A DNA stretch of 64,000 nt from JABMQW01 sp964439935. GTDB taxonomy: Bacteria; Fidelibacterota; Marinisomatia; Marinisomatales; TCS56. The stretch lies in contig CAYTPW010000012.1 of the NCBI GenBank assembly GCA_964439935.1, positions 1 to 64,000 on the forward strand. The letters run 5' to 3'. The position numbers and the translations under genes were made by a program. This document shows positions 37,206 through 45,531 of this stretch, one piece after another. The notes below the pieces were generated by a model. That model worked only from the letters and a program-made list of their open reading frames with translations, was not told the origin of the DNA and did no database searches. Position 1 is the first letter of the stretch. Each line of letters opens with the position of its first letter.

Positions 37206-38837
37206 TTATTTTAATAATAACACCTTTTTTGTGCTTAAAAAGTCTGTACTGCGCATTTGAATTATATACACTCCGCTTGGTTGATAATCTCCGTCCCAGG
37301 TAAGTACTTGGATACCGGCAGTGTATTTAGCCTGTCTGTTAAATATTTCACGCCCAGCAACGTCGATTATCGTTATTGTCACCATAGATTCCTTTGGGAT
37401 AAAAAACCGAACAGTCAAATTGGTATTAAATGGGTTGGGATATGGTTGGAATAACATATATTCACTGATAATTGTATTATCATCATCCGTACTATTCAGA
37501 TAACAATCCTGGCTATATAGCCCCCAAGCTATGCCCTGATCATACATATCCATCAAATATTGTGGTATCAGTGTTGTATCTTGACTACCATTTACACAAT
37601 AGAGCCTGTTATGATTAAAACGGGCATTTTCAAGATTGCTTAAATCTTCAAAACTGGCAGGAATCTCTGATATAAGATTATCATGCATACGGAAATTCCG
37701 TAAACTGATTATATCACCAAAATTTTCAGGCAGAGATAATATCTGGTTATTATAGATCATTAAATTGTCAATATGCCTTAATTGTCCGAAACAATCTGGG
37801 AGAGAATCCAAATAATTGTTAGATACGACCAACGATTCCAGATTATGCAACCAACAAATGGTTTCAGGTAAAACGGTAAGGTTGTTACCCTCCAAATTAA
37901 TATCTGTTAATCCAGATATATATCCGATTGTATTTGGAATATATTCTAATTCACATCTATTAGCATATAATTCTTGCAAAAAATTAATGTCGCCAATACC
38001 ATCAGGGAGATAGGTTAAATTGGTAAAACTTACATCCAGTTTACGCAAATTGGTCAGGTTTCCAATGCTATCGGGCAAGAAAGCTAATGGGTTGTCTGAA
38101 AGATCAAAGGTTAATAAACTTTGCATATCGCATACTTCGTTGGGAAAATAACTAATTTGATTTTCATCTACTTTTAAAAGAACCAAGTTTGATAGATTAC
38201 CTAATTCAGGTGGCAGGGTAGTTAGCAAATTTTCGGACAATGAAACTTCCGAAAGATTCGAAAGATTTCCGAAACTAGCGGGTATTGATGAAATTTGATT
38301 ACCGGCTAAGCCAAGCCAAAAAAGGGTTGACATATTTCCGAAACTATCCGGGAGTGTTTCCAGCTGATTCCTGGAGAGACCAATGCTAAAGATTCTTGGA
38401 AGATTTCCAATATTGTCTGGTAGTTGAGTAATTTGGTTATATCCTAAACTTAACCACCTCAGGTTTGATAGATTTCCAATACTCTCTGGCAAGGAATTCA
38501 GTTGATTAGACCCGACTTCTAATAAATATAGTGTATCTAAATCATCAATACTTTCAGGTAAGATAGAAATGTTATAATTATAATCGTTCCAATCATAACC
38601 AGTCAGATTAAGTATATATAGCCTTCCATCTTCCCATTCTTGACCTCCTAGTTCCAACGGTTCAAATAAGCCATCTCCATTGTCAAAATCAACAGAAGAT
38701 GAGTTTTCTGTTAAACCATTCAAGTCGATTATATCCTGTAATACTTGTAAGTCTGTGGTATCATATCCTTGACAATAAATCGGTGAAAATGGATTAACTA
38801 TTATACAAATCATGCAAAGTGATATTAGTAGAGGCAT
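37206..38837 (-). CDS. Secreted leucine-rich-repeat protein with C-terminal sorting domain
   Basis: A 543-aa protein. A signal peptide (MPLLISLCMICIIVNPFS, about 1-22) is followed by a short acidic region and then roughly fourteen 23-residue LRRs (about 75-420) of the form SIGNLSNLRWLSLGYNQITQLP. Many units carry the LPDSIGNL/LPENFGD pattern of disease-resistance-like bacterial LRRs. The last ~75 residues are a Por/T9SS-type sorting domain with YPNPFNTNLTVRF, IIDVAGREIF, SGVYIIQM and a terminal STKKVLLLK. It is probably exported to the cell surface and used in binding. No enzyme domain is seen. Confidence 0.88.
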   Translation of the reverse strand: MPLLISLCMICIIVNPFSPIYCQGYDTTDLQVLQDIIDLNGLTENSSSVDFDNGDGLFEPLELGGQEWEDGRLYILNLTGYDWNDYNYNISILPESIDDLDTLYLLEVGSNQLNSLPESIGNLSNLRWLSLGYNQITQLPDNIGNLPRIFSIGLSRNQLETLPDSFGNMSTLFWLGLAGNQISSIPASFGNLSNLSEVSLSENLLTTLPPELGNLSNLVLLKVDENQISYFPNEVCDMQSLLTFDLSDNPLAFLPDSIGNLTNLRKLDVSFTNLTYLPDGIGDINFLQELYANRCELEYIPNTIGYISGLTDINLEGNNLTVLPETICWLHNLESLVVSNNYLDSLPDCFGQLRHIDNLMIYNNQILSLPENFGDIISLRNFRMHDNLISEIPASFEDLSNLENARFNHNRLYCVNGSQDTTLIPQYLMDMYDQGIAWGLYSQDCYLNSTDDDNTIISEYMLFQPYPNPFNTNLTVRFFIPKESMVTITIIDVAGREIFNRQAKYTAGIQVLTWDGDYQPSGVYIIQMRSTDFLSTKKVLLLK

Positions 38838-39116
38838 GTATACGCAATCCTATTTAAATCATACCAAGATCTTACTGTCTCGACCATAATAAAAATTTTT
38901 CCACCTGCAATATTTTACATATTTTTAATCGCTAAATCAATAAGGTGAACAATATATTTTTAAATGAACAATACCTGTTTTCAACAAATTCAAATCATAT
39001 TAAAACTCACCTAAACTTTAATCTATACCTATTATAAGGTTGGAAAATGAATTAATTGATCCAAAATACCACAGATTATTCCTCTGTTCCCGCGTTCATT
39101 CCTTAAGGCTTTCTGC

Positions 39117-40670
39117 TTATGCAAGCAAATCCGGCGCGGTCATTTCAACCGGCACGTTCAGTCCCAGCAGCTTTATCAGCATCGGACCAATGCTGGGTAA
39201 AATTCCATTCTTTGCCATCGAGTATTGAGCCGCATCAGCAGCAATATAAAAGCATTCCACCGGATTCAGGGAGTGACTGGTACGCGGCTGGCTGCTGTCG
39301 TAATCCAGCATCTGGTCGCAATTACCGTGATCGGCGGTCAATAAAATCTGGCCGCCCAATTCCAAAACCCGTTCAACGATTTTACCCACATTTTCATCAA
39401 CAATTTCAACCGCTTTCCGGGCGGCTTCAAATTCACCGGTATGGCCCACCATATCGCCATTCGCGTAATTAACCAGGATAAATGAATAGGGATTAGTTTC
39501 CAGCCGCTGCAGCAATTCGGCTGCGACATTATAGGCTTCCATTTCCGGGTGCAGGGCAAAACTGGCGGGATCGAAACGACTAGGGACGTCAATCTGGTCT
39601 TCACCGGGGAAGGGAGTAGTTGATTTGCCGTTGAAAAAACTGGTTACATGACGGAATTTCTGAGTCTCTGCAATTCTCAATTGTCGCATTCCGGCTCTGG
39701 AAATGATTTCACCAACCAGGTTTTCCAGTTTTTCGTCATCGCTATCAGAACCACCCAGCAGAAAATCTGTAAATTCATCATAATAACGGGTCAAACCAAC
39801 ATAGGTCACCTGTGGTTTACGCTCCAGTTTCCCGGGATAATCCGGATCGACAAACGCCTGTGTCAACTGAATCGCCCGATCCTGGCGGTAATTGGTATGC
39901 AACAAAACATCGCCAGCTTTAATCCCGGAATATTTTCCAATTATGTAAGGCTCTATATATTCATCAAACATGGCTACACCGGATGGTGTTTTGTCGCTGG
40001 CATAAGAGGCCTGAATCGCCTCCTTCGGATTGTCCATTTCACGACCTTCACCACTGACAATGCACCGATAAGCCTGATCGGTAAGCTTCCAATTCTTAGC
40101 CCGATCCATACCGTAGTAGCGTCCCATGATCGTGCCAATAATACAATTTCCCACTTTATCCATTACCTGTCGCAGGCTGTAAAAATATTCCAGGGTACTG
40201 CGGGGAGGTGTATCCCGGCCATCCAGAAACGGATGGATTACGATCTGTCCGGTCGGATTTTCCTTCCGGGCCTGGTGCATAAATTTAAACAGATGATCCT
40301 GGTGGGCATGGACGCCCTCGTCCTGCAGTAATCCAAGAAAATGGAATCGGGACCGGTTCTGCTTCCAGTCAGCGATCAATCTTTTCCAACACTTCGTACC
40401 AAATAATGTCCCATCGATCAATTGATCATTGATCCGTTTCAACTCCTGGACAACCACCCGGCCAGCCCCCATGCTCAGGTGCCCTACTTCGCTGGATCCT
40501 TGATAACCTTCCGGTAAACCTACCGCTGCTCCGGAGGTTTCCAGTAGCGTCCGCGGATATTTGGATCGATAATTGTCCAGATTAGGAGTATTTGCAGCGG
40601 CAACGGCATTGCCCTTTATGTTTTCATTATGACCAACCCCGTCCATCACAATCAGGACTACAGGTTTCAT
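39117..40670 (-). CDS. gpmI: 2,3-bisphosphoglycerate-independent phosphoglycerate mutase
   Basis: Interconverts 3- and 2-phosphoglycerate in glycolysis. The 517-aa alkaline-phosphatase-fold enzyme has VVLIVMDGVGHNE (first Mn-binding Asp), the phosphoserine site GYQGSSEVGHLSMGAG (Ser near 60), HPFLDGRDTPPRS, GRYYGMDRAKNW, YRQDRAIQLT, NYANGDMVGHTG, and LLTADHGNCDQM with TSHSLNPVE. All metal ligands visible in the family are present. A GTG codon precedes the ATG; I start at ATG 40670. Stand-alone gene. Confidence 0.96.
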   Translation of the reverse strand: MKPVVLIVMDGVGHNENIKGNAVAAANTPNLDNYRSKYPRTLLETSGAAVGLPEGYQGSSEVGHLSMGAGRVVVQELKRINDQLIDGTLFGTKCWKRLIADWKQNRSRFHFLGLLQDEGVHAHQDHLFKFMHQARKENPTGQIVIHPFLDGRDTPPRSTLEYFYSLRQVMDKVGNCIIGTIMGRYYGMDRAKNWKLTDQAYRCIVSGEGREMDNPKEAIQASYASDKTPSGVAMFDEYIEPYIIGKYSGIKAGDVLLHTNYRQDRAIQLTQAFVDPDYPGKLERKPQVTYVGLTRYYDEFTDFLLGGSDSDDEKLENLVGEIISRAGMRQLRIAETQKFRHVTSFFNGKSTTPFPGEDQIDVPSRFDPASFALHPEMEAYNVAAELLQRLETNPYSFILVNYANGDMVGHTGEFEAARKAVEIVDENVGKIVERVLELGGQILLTADHGNCDQMLDYDSSQPRTSHSLNPVECFYIAADAAQYSMAKNGILPSIGPMLIKLLGLNVPVEMTAPDLLA

Positions 40671-40673
40671 CAC

Positions 40674-41023
40674 TTTTTACTCACTATCAATTCAATAAAA
40701 TTACTCATACTGAAATTTTAAAATGATTCAATCCGATAATAGTTCTAATTCACCTACGATCAATTTACTTCATTCATACTATTCGAATCAGTTGTGCAAT
40801 TCGAGCTACTGGTACTGCGAAAACACGTAAATGATTCTCGCCAGGATAATGATCATTGACAACTTTATCATATTTACTCAGTCATATTAACCATTGAAGA
40901 TTAAAAAACCAAAAGGGACGTCATAAATCAAATCCAATTTCTATATTGATTTAAAGACTTTAAGAGCCAAAATTTACCTACCACACATAATTATAAATAT
41001 AAGCATATCATTCAGGGGACGGA
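40674..41023. other. AT-rich divergent intergenic region
   Basis: This 350-nt stretch separates the divergent gpmI and efflux operons. It is AT-rich with no ORF, no obvious RNA fold and no repeat shared with the rest of the window. It should hold promoters for both directions, but I cannot pick a convincing -35/-10 pair. AGGGGACGG just before 41024 is the RBS of the adaptor gene. Confidence 0.4.
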
Positions 41024-42277
41024 ATGGATCGCAAAATTGAGAAAAAGCGCTGGCCACCAAAGAAATTGGCAGGGATTGCCGGCGGTATTTTACTCGGTAT
41101 TTTCATCATTTACCAATTGGGCTTCAGCGACAAAAGATCGCGACTTAATGTAGACCGTCAGCGTTTGGTAATCTCCACTGTTAAGCGAGGTGATTTCCAG
41201 GAATTTATTCCAGTGATTGGTACGGTGATACCGATCAAGACGATCTACCTGGACGCAATCGAAGGTGGCAGCGTCGAACACCGCTACCTGGAAGCCGGCA
41301 CCATTGTCAACGCCGGTGATCCGATCCTGCGGCTGGCTAACACTAACCTTTTGCTGGATATCATGTACCGGGAAGCGGAACTCTTTCAACAGAGCAACAA
41401 CCTGCGCAATACCCGCCTGGCAATGGAGCAGAATCGCCTGGCCCTCCGGGCCCAAATACTGGATCTGGACTACCAGATCAAACAGGCTAAGCGGGATTAC
41501 GACAGCCAGGCTGATTTAGCCGGCAAAAACCTGATCGCACAGCAGCAATTCGAGGCCTCCAAGGATCAGTATGAATACCTGCTTGGTAAGCGGGACCTGA
41601 CACTGGAATCCCACAAACAGGATTCTATCTTCCGAGAAGTGCAATCGGATCAGCTGGAGGCTTCGCTGAGACGGATGGAAGCCAATCTGGATGTGGTCAA
41701 ACAGAATCTGGACAATCTGGTGGTGAAAGCGCCAGTATCAGGGCAGCTCACCTCCCTCAATGCCGAAATCGGCGAATCAAAAGTCCGCGGAGAACGGTTA
41801 GGGCAGATTGATGTTCTGGATGGTTTCAAACTCAGGGTCAGTATCGACGAATACTACATATCGCGGGTCGCAATTGGACAGATCGGCACATTCACCTTTG
41901 CTGGTGATCAGTATCAGCTGTCTGTCAGCAAGGTCTACCCGGAGGTGATCAACGGTCGATTTGAAGTGGATATGGAATTCGTAGGCGAAGAACCGGCCGG
42001 TATCCGTCGCGGCCAGTCCCAGCATATCCGGCTGGAGTTGGGTGATCCCTCGGAAGCACTGCTCCTGGCACGGGGTGGTTTCTTTCAGAAAACCGGTGGA
42101 CAATGGGTTTATCTACTTGACCAGTCAGAAAATTTTGCCGTCAAACAACCAATCCGACTTGGACGCCAGAACACCGACGTTTTCGAGGTCATTGAAGGAC
42201 TCAATCCTGGTGATCGTGTTATTACCTCATCCTACGATACCTTCGGGGATATCGATAAACTGGTGATCGGAGAATAA
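41024..42277 (+). CDS. HlyD/MacA-type periplasmic adaptor protein
   Basis: A 417-aa membrane-fusion protein. A single anchor (about 17-32, IAGGILLGIFIIYQLGF) is followed by a lipoyl/barrel-sandwich half (VIPIKTIYLDA... EAGTIVNAGDPILRL). A long helical hairpin comes next (about 110-235, rich in Gln/Leu/Glu), then the second lipoyl half VVKAPVSGQLTSLNAEIGE and beta-barrel and membrane-proximal domains ending GDRVITSSYDTF. It links inner-membrane transporter components to an outer-membrane channel. No TolC-like gene is in the window. RBS GGGGACGGA. Operon with the ABC ATPase and permeases. Confidence 0.88.
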   Translation: MDRKIEKKRWPPKKLAGIAGGILLGIFIIYQLGFSDKRSRLNVDRQRLVISTVKRGDFQEFIPVIGTVIPIKTIYLDAIEGGSVEHRYLEAGTIVNAGDPILRLANTNLLLDIMYREAELFQQSNNLRNTRLAMEQNRLALRAQILDLDYQIKQAKRDYDSQADLAGKNLIAQQQFEASKDQYEYLLGKRDLTLESHKQDSIFREVQSDQLEASLRRMEANLDVVKQNLDNLVVKAPVSGQLTSLNAEIGESKVRGERLGQIDVLDGFKLRVSIDEYYISRVAIGQIGTFTFAGDQYQLSVSKVYPEVINGRFEVDMEFVGEEPAGIRRGQSQHIRLELGDPSEALLLARGGFFQKTGGQWVYLLDQSENFAVKQPIRLGRQNTDVFEVIEGLNPGDRVITSSYDTFGDIDKLVIGE

Positions 42278-42375
42278 AATTATTCCACCTGGACAACGTA
42301 TGTGTTGTCCCTGCAAAACAGATCAAACTATAATGCAATTTCTATTAATTGATACAAGTGAAACAGGAGCTAATC

Positions 42376-43065
42376 ATGATTAAAACTAATAATCTGGTAA
42401 AGGTGTTTACAACCGAAGAAGTTGAAACCACTGCTTTGAACAATGTAAACCTGGAAGTAAAAGAAGGTGAATTCGTCGCCGTGATGGGACCGTCGGGATG
42501 TGGTAAATCCACCTTATTGAATCTTCTTGGTCTGCTTGATAATCCCACCGATGGTGAGTACCATTTTCTGGATTATGAAGTGTCCGGTTATTCCGTTCGG
42601 CAGCGGGATAATCTGCGCAAGTAAAATATCGGTTTCGTTTTTCAAAGCTTTAATCTGATTGATGAACTGACTGTTTTTGAAAATGTCGAATTACCATTGC
42701 TCTATCTGGGAGTGTCAACAGCGGAACGTAAATCTAAAGTTAATGCTGTTATCGACCAGATGGGAATTGCTCATCGTGGCGGACATTTTCCCCAACAATT
42801 ATCAGGTGGTCAACAGCAGCGGGTGGCCGTTTCACGGGCACTTGTTTCCGATCCCAAAATCATCCTGGCAGATGAACCTACCGGAAACCTGGACTCAGCC
42901 CACGGTGACGAAGTTATGAAGCTGATGACTGATCTAAATACCAATGGCACCACTATCGTTATGGTAACTCACTCTCCCGCCTATGCCGAATACGCCAACC
43001 GCTCGGTCCATTTATTTGATGGGCAGATTGTGACTGAGAACGTTAACGGCAAATTCCATGTCTGA
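42376..43065 (+). pseudogene. LolD/MacB-type ABC ATPase interrupted by in-frame TAA
   Basis: Reading from ATG 42376 (RBS AGGAGC), 229 codons encode a complete LolD/MacB-class ATPase except that codon 83 is TAA (42622-42624). Before it lie VTTALNNV-type strands and Walker A GPSGCGKSTLLNLLG (38-52). After it, in the same frame, come the Q-loop NIGFVFQSFNLIDELTVFEN, signature QLSGGQQQRVAVSRAL, Walker B ILADEPTGNLD and H-loop VTHSPA. Homologues carry a sense codon at this spot. One base change (AAA, GAA or CAA to TAA) explains it; there is no frameshift. It may be a recent nonsense mutation, a sequencing error or readthrough. All flanking operon genes are intact. Confidence 0.85.
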
Positions 43066-43102
43066 TTAAATCCCATTCTGACATTCTCAAAGAGGTGTTT
43101 CC

Positions 43103-45517
43103 ATGATGGTCAGCAATTATCTAAAAACAGCCGTACGCAATCTCTGGAAAAACAAAGGACATTCCCTGATAAATCTATTGGGTTTATCAATCGGAATGGC
43201 CTGCTGTATCCTGATTGTAGCCTGGGTAACTAATGAACTAAGCTTCGATCGCTTTCACAGTAATGCCGATCGGATTTACCGCCTGTGTCTGGAAGCGGAT
43301 TTGGGCACCCATATAAAGGCGCCCATAACTAATGGTCCCGTCGGACCCGCAATGGTAGAAAAGTATCCTGATGTTTTGAATGCCGTGCGTATCACCGGAC
43401 CTGAAGATGTATCGGTCAAATACAAAGATCGTCAATTTTCAGAGGAGAACGTTACTTATGCTGACCAAGATTTCTTCCAGGTCTTTTCATTTCCCCTGCT
43501 CCAGGGTAATCCGACCACTGTTCTTGAAGCAGCAAATAGCGTCGTTATTGCCGAGTCTATGGTAGCTAAATATTTTATTGATATTGATCCAATCGGAGAA
43601 ATAATCACTCTCAGCGGAACCGATTATACCGTGACTGGGATTATGGCCGATTTTCCCCGGAATTCACAACTCCAGTTCAACATGCTCCGCTCGTTTGAAA
43701 CCGCGGCTAAATTGAGTCCCCAACGGGTGGAAGAGTGGATGTCATTCTCCATGGGTACTTACCTTCTGTTGGCCGAGAATGTAGATCAGGAAGCCCTGGA
43801 AGCAAAATTCCCGGAGCTGGTTGATGCCCATTTAGGTCCGATTATGCAGGCGATTGGTGGATCCATCAAATTTTGGCTCCAGCCAATTACTGATGTTCAT
43901 CTCTATTCCAACATGGATATAGATGTGGATAACAACGGAAATATTATCTATGTCTATCTTTTCTCGGGAGTAGCCTTACTGGTACTTTTTATGGCCTGTT
44001 TCAATTTCATCAACCTCTCCACCGCTCTGGCAGCCCTGCGAGCCAAGGAAGTTGGTATTCGCAAAACTCTGGGGGCTGATCGCAAGCAGTTGATGATCCA
44101 GTTTCTCAGTGAATCTGTTTTATTAAGTCTGGTGGCAATCGTTCTAACTGTTTTGTTACTGGTAACTTTTTCCGGCAATATCCAGACTCTAAGTACCTAT
44201 TCTTTGGATTTACCATATTTCAAGCTCTGGTGGCTGACTCCTGCACTACTCGGGTTTGCTGTATTTACTGGTTTATTAGCCGGAGCCTATCCCGCCTTTT
44301 ACCTTTCTGCCAATGAGCCCAATGAAATTCTTGGTAGTACCCTGAAGCGAGGTGCGGCAAATTCCCGGCTCAGACAGATTCTGGTGGTTTTCCAGTTTAC
44401 AATTACAATCATGTTATTAATTGGAACAACCACAATTGTTCGCCAGATCGACTATATCAATAATAAGCCCATGGGTTTTTCCAAGGATAATATCCTGTTT
44501 ATAAGCGATACCAATCAGCCCGGAGTTCCACCTATTGAGTTGATGCATGATGAATTCAGCCGAATTCCGGGTGTAAATCATACCACCGCCAGCTCCAGTC
44601 TTCCAGGTGTTGGGATTCAAAAAAGCGTTTTCCTGCCGGAAGGCTTTGCCATGGAGGAGTCGCAGACCATGGATTTCTTGAGTATTGATGACAATTATTT
44701 CGCCGCTCTGGATATTAAGTTGGCCAGCGGCCGTAACTTCTCTGCTGATCTGGCATCAGATTCAAGTTCAGCCTGTATAATAAATGCAACTGCCGCCCAG
44801 CGATTCGGCTGGGATGAGCCAATTGGCAAAAAATTCTATTTTAACCAAATGCCCACTGGACCGCATGATAGCGACGAAGAGCCTTATACTATGTCTGTGA
44901 TCGGCGTAGTTGAAGATTTTCACATGGCCAGTCTACATGACCGGATCGAGCCACTTTTCGTTCAGTATGATCCAAGTAATTGGAGAACATTAACGCTGAA
45001 ATTAAATTCAATAAATACCAGTCAGACCTTGCAGCGTTTGCAGGAAAAATGGCAGACACTGGTACCCGACCGACCTTTTGATTATATCTTCCTGGATGAT
45101 CATCTTGAGGAGAGATATCAAGAAGAGTACAAATTGCGCGGCCTGACCTCGGGATTCAGCTTGCTGGCAATTTTTATCGGTAGCCTCGGTTTGTTTGGCA
45201 TGTCTTCATTTACCGCTACCAATCGCACCAAAGAAATCGGTATTCGCAAAGTATTGGGTGCCTCAGTAGCAACTATTGTCAGATTGTTGTCACTGGAAAC
45301 AATTGCCCTCATTATAATTGCCAGTGTTGTAGCTTATCCAATTGCCTGGTACACCATGAACAAGTGGCTGGAAACCTTTGCTTTCAGGGTACCATTCAAC
45401 TGGCTGGTTCCATTATTTATCACTGCTGGTACTCTGCTACTGGCAATTATCACCGTCAGCTATCAATCAATCAAAGCGGCTCTGGCCAACCCGGTAAAAT
45501 CCCTGCGTTATGAATAA
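43103..45517 (+). CDS. FtsX/MacB-family ABC permease, copy 1
   Basis: An 804-aa two-module permease. TM1 follows NYLKTAVRNLWKNKGHSLIN (about 20-42). A periplasmic MacB_PCD domain (about 45-250) precedes three helices with the FtsX signature (RAKEVGIRKTLGADRKQLM). A second cycle of helix, MacB_PCD-like domain (about 430-660) and three helices follows, with NRTKEIGIRKVLGASVATIV. The C-terminus is ANPVKSLRYE. Such proteins couple ATP hydrolysis in LolD-like ATPases to periplasmic work (efflux, lipoprotein or envelope remodelling). First of three related consecutive permeases. Confidence 0.9.
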   Translation: MMVSNYLKTAVRNLWKNKGHSLINLLGLSIGMACCILIVAWVTNELSFDRFHSNADRIYRLCLEADLGTHIKAPITNGPVGPAMVEKYPDVLNAVRITGPEDVSVKYKDRQFSEENVTYADQDFFQVFSFPLLQGNPTTVLEAANSVVIAESMVAKYFIDIDPIGEIITLSGTDYTVTGIMADFPRNSQLQFNMLRSFETAAKLSPQRVEEWMSFSMGTYLLLAENVDQEALEAKFPELVDAHLGPIMQAIGGSIKFWLQPITDVHLYSNMDIDVDNNGNIIYVYLFSGVALLVLFMACFNFINLSTALAALRAKEVGIRKTLGADRKQLMIQFLSESVLLSLVAIVLTVLLLVTFSGNIQTLSTYSLDLPYFKLWWLTPALLGFAVFTGLLAGAYPAFYLSANEPNEILGSTLKRGAANSRLRQILVVFQFTITIMLLIGTTTIVRQIDYINNKPMGFSKDNILFISDTNQPGVPPIELMHDEFSRIPGVNHTTASSSLPGVGIQKSVFLPEGFAMEESQTMDFLSIDDNYFAALDIKLASGRNFSADLASDSSSACIINATAAQRFGWDEPIGKKFYFNQMPTGPHDSDEEPYTMSVIGVVEDFHMASLHDRIEPLFVQYDPSNWRTLTLKLNSINTSQTLQRLQEKWQTLVPDRPFDYIFLDDHLEERYQEEYKLRGLTSGFSLLAIFIGSLGLFGMSSFTATNRTKEIGIRKVLGASVATIVRLLSLETIALIIIASVVAYPIAWYTMNKWLETFAFRVPFNWLVPLFITAGTLLLAIITVSYQSIKAALANPVKSLRYE

Positions 45518-45531
45518 ATCAGAGTAATAAA

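Noticed and set aside
38838..39116. Possible small gene or riboswitch between the LRR gene and gpmI
   Set aside because: AT-rich with no ORF with RBS and no recognisable conserved RNA motif.
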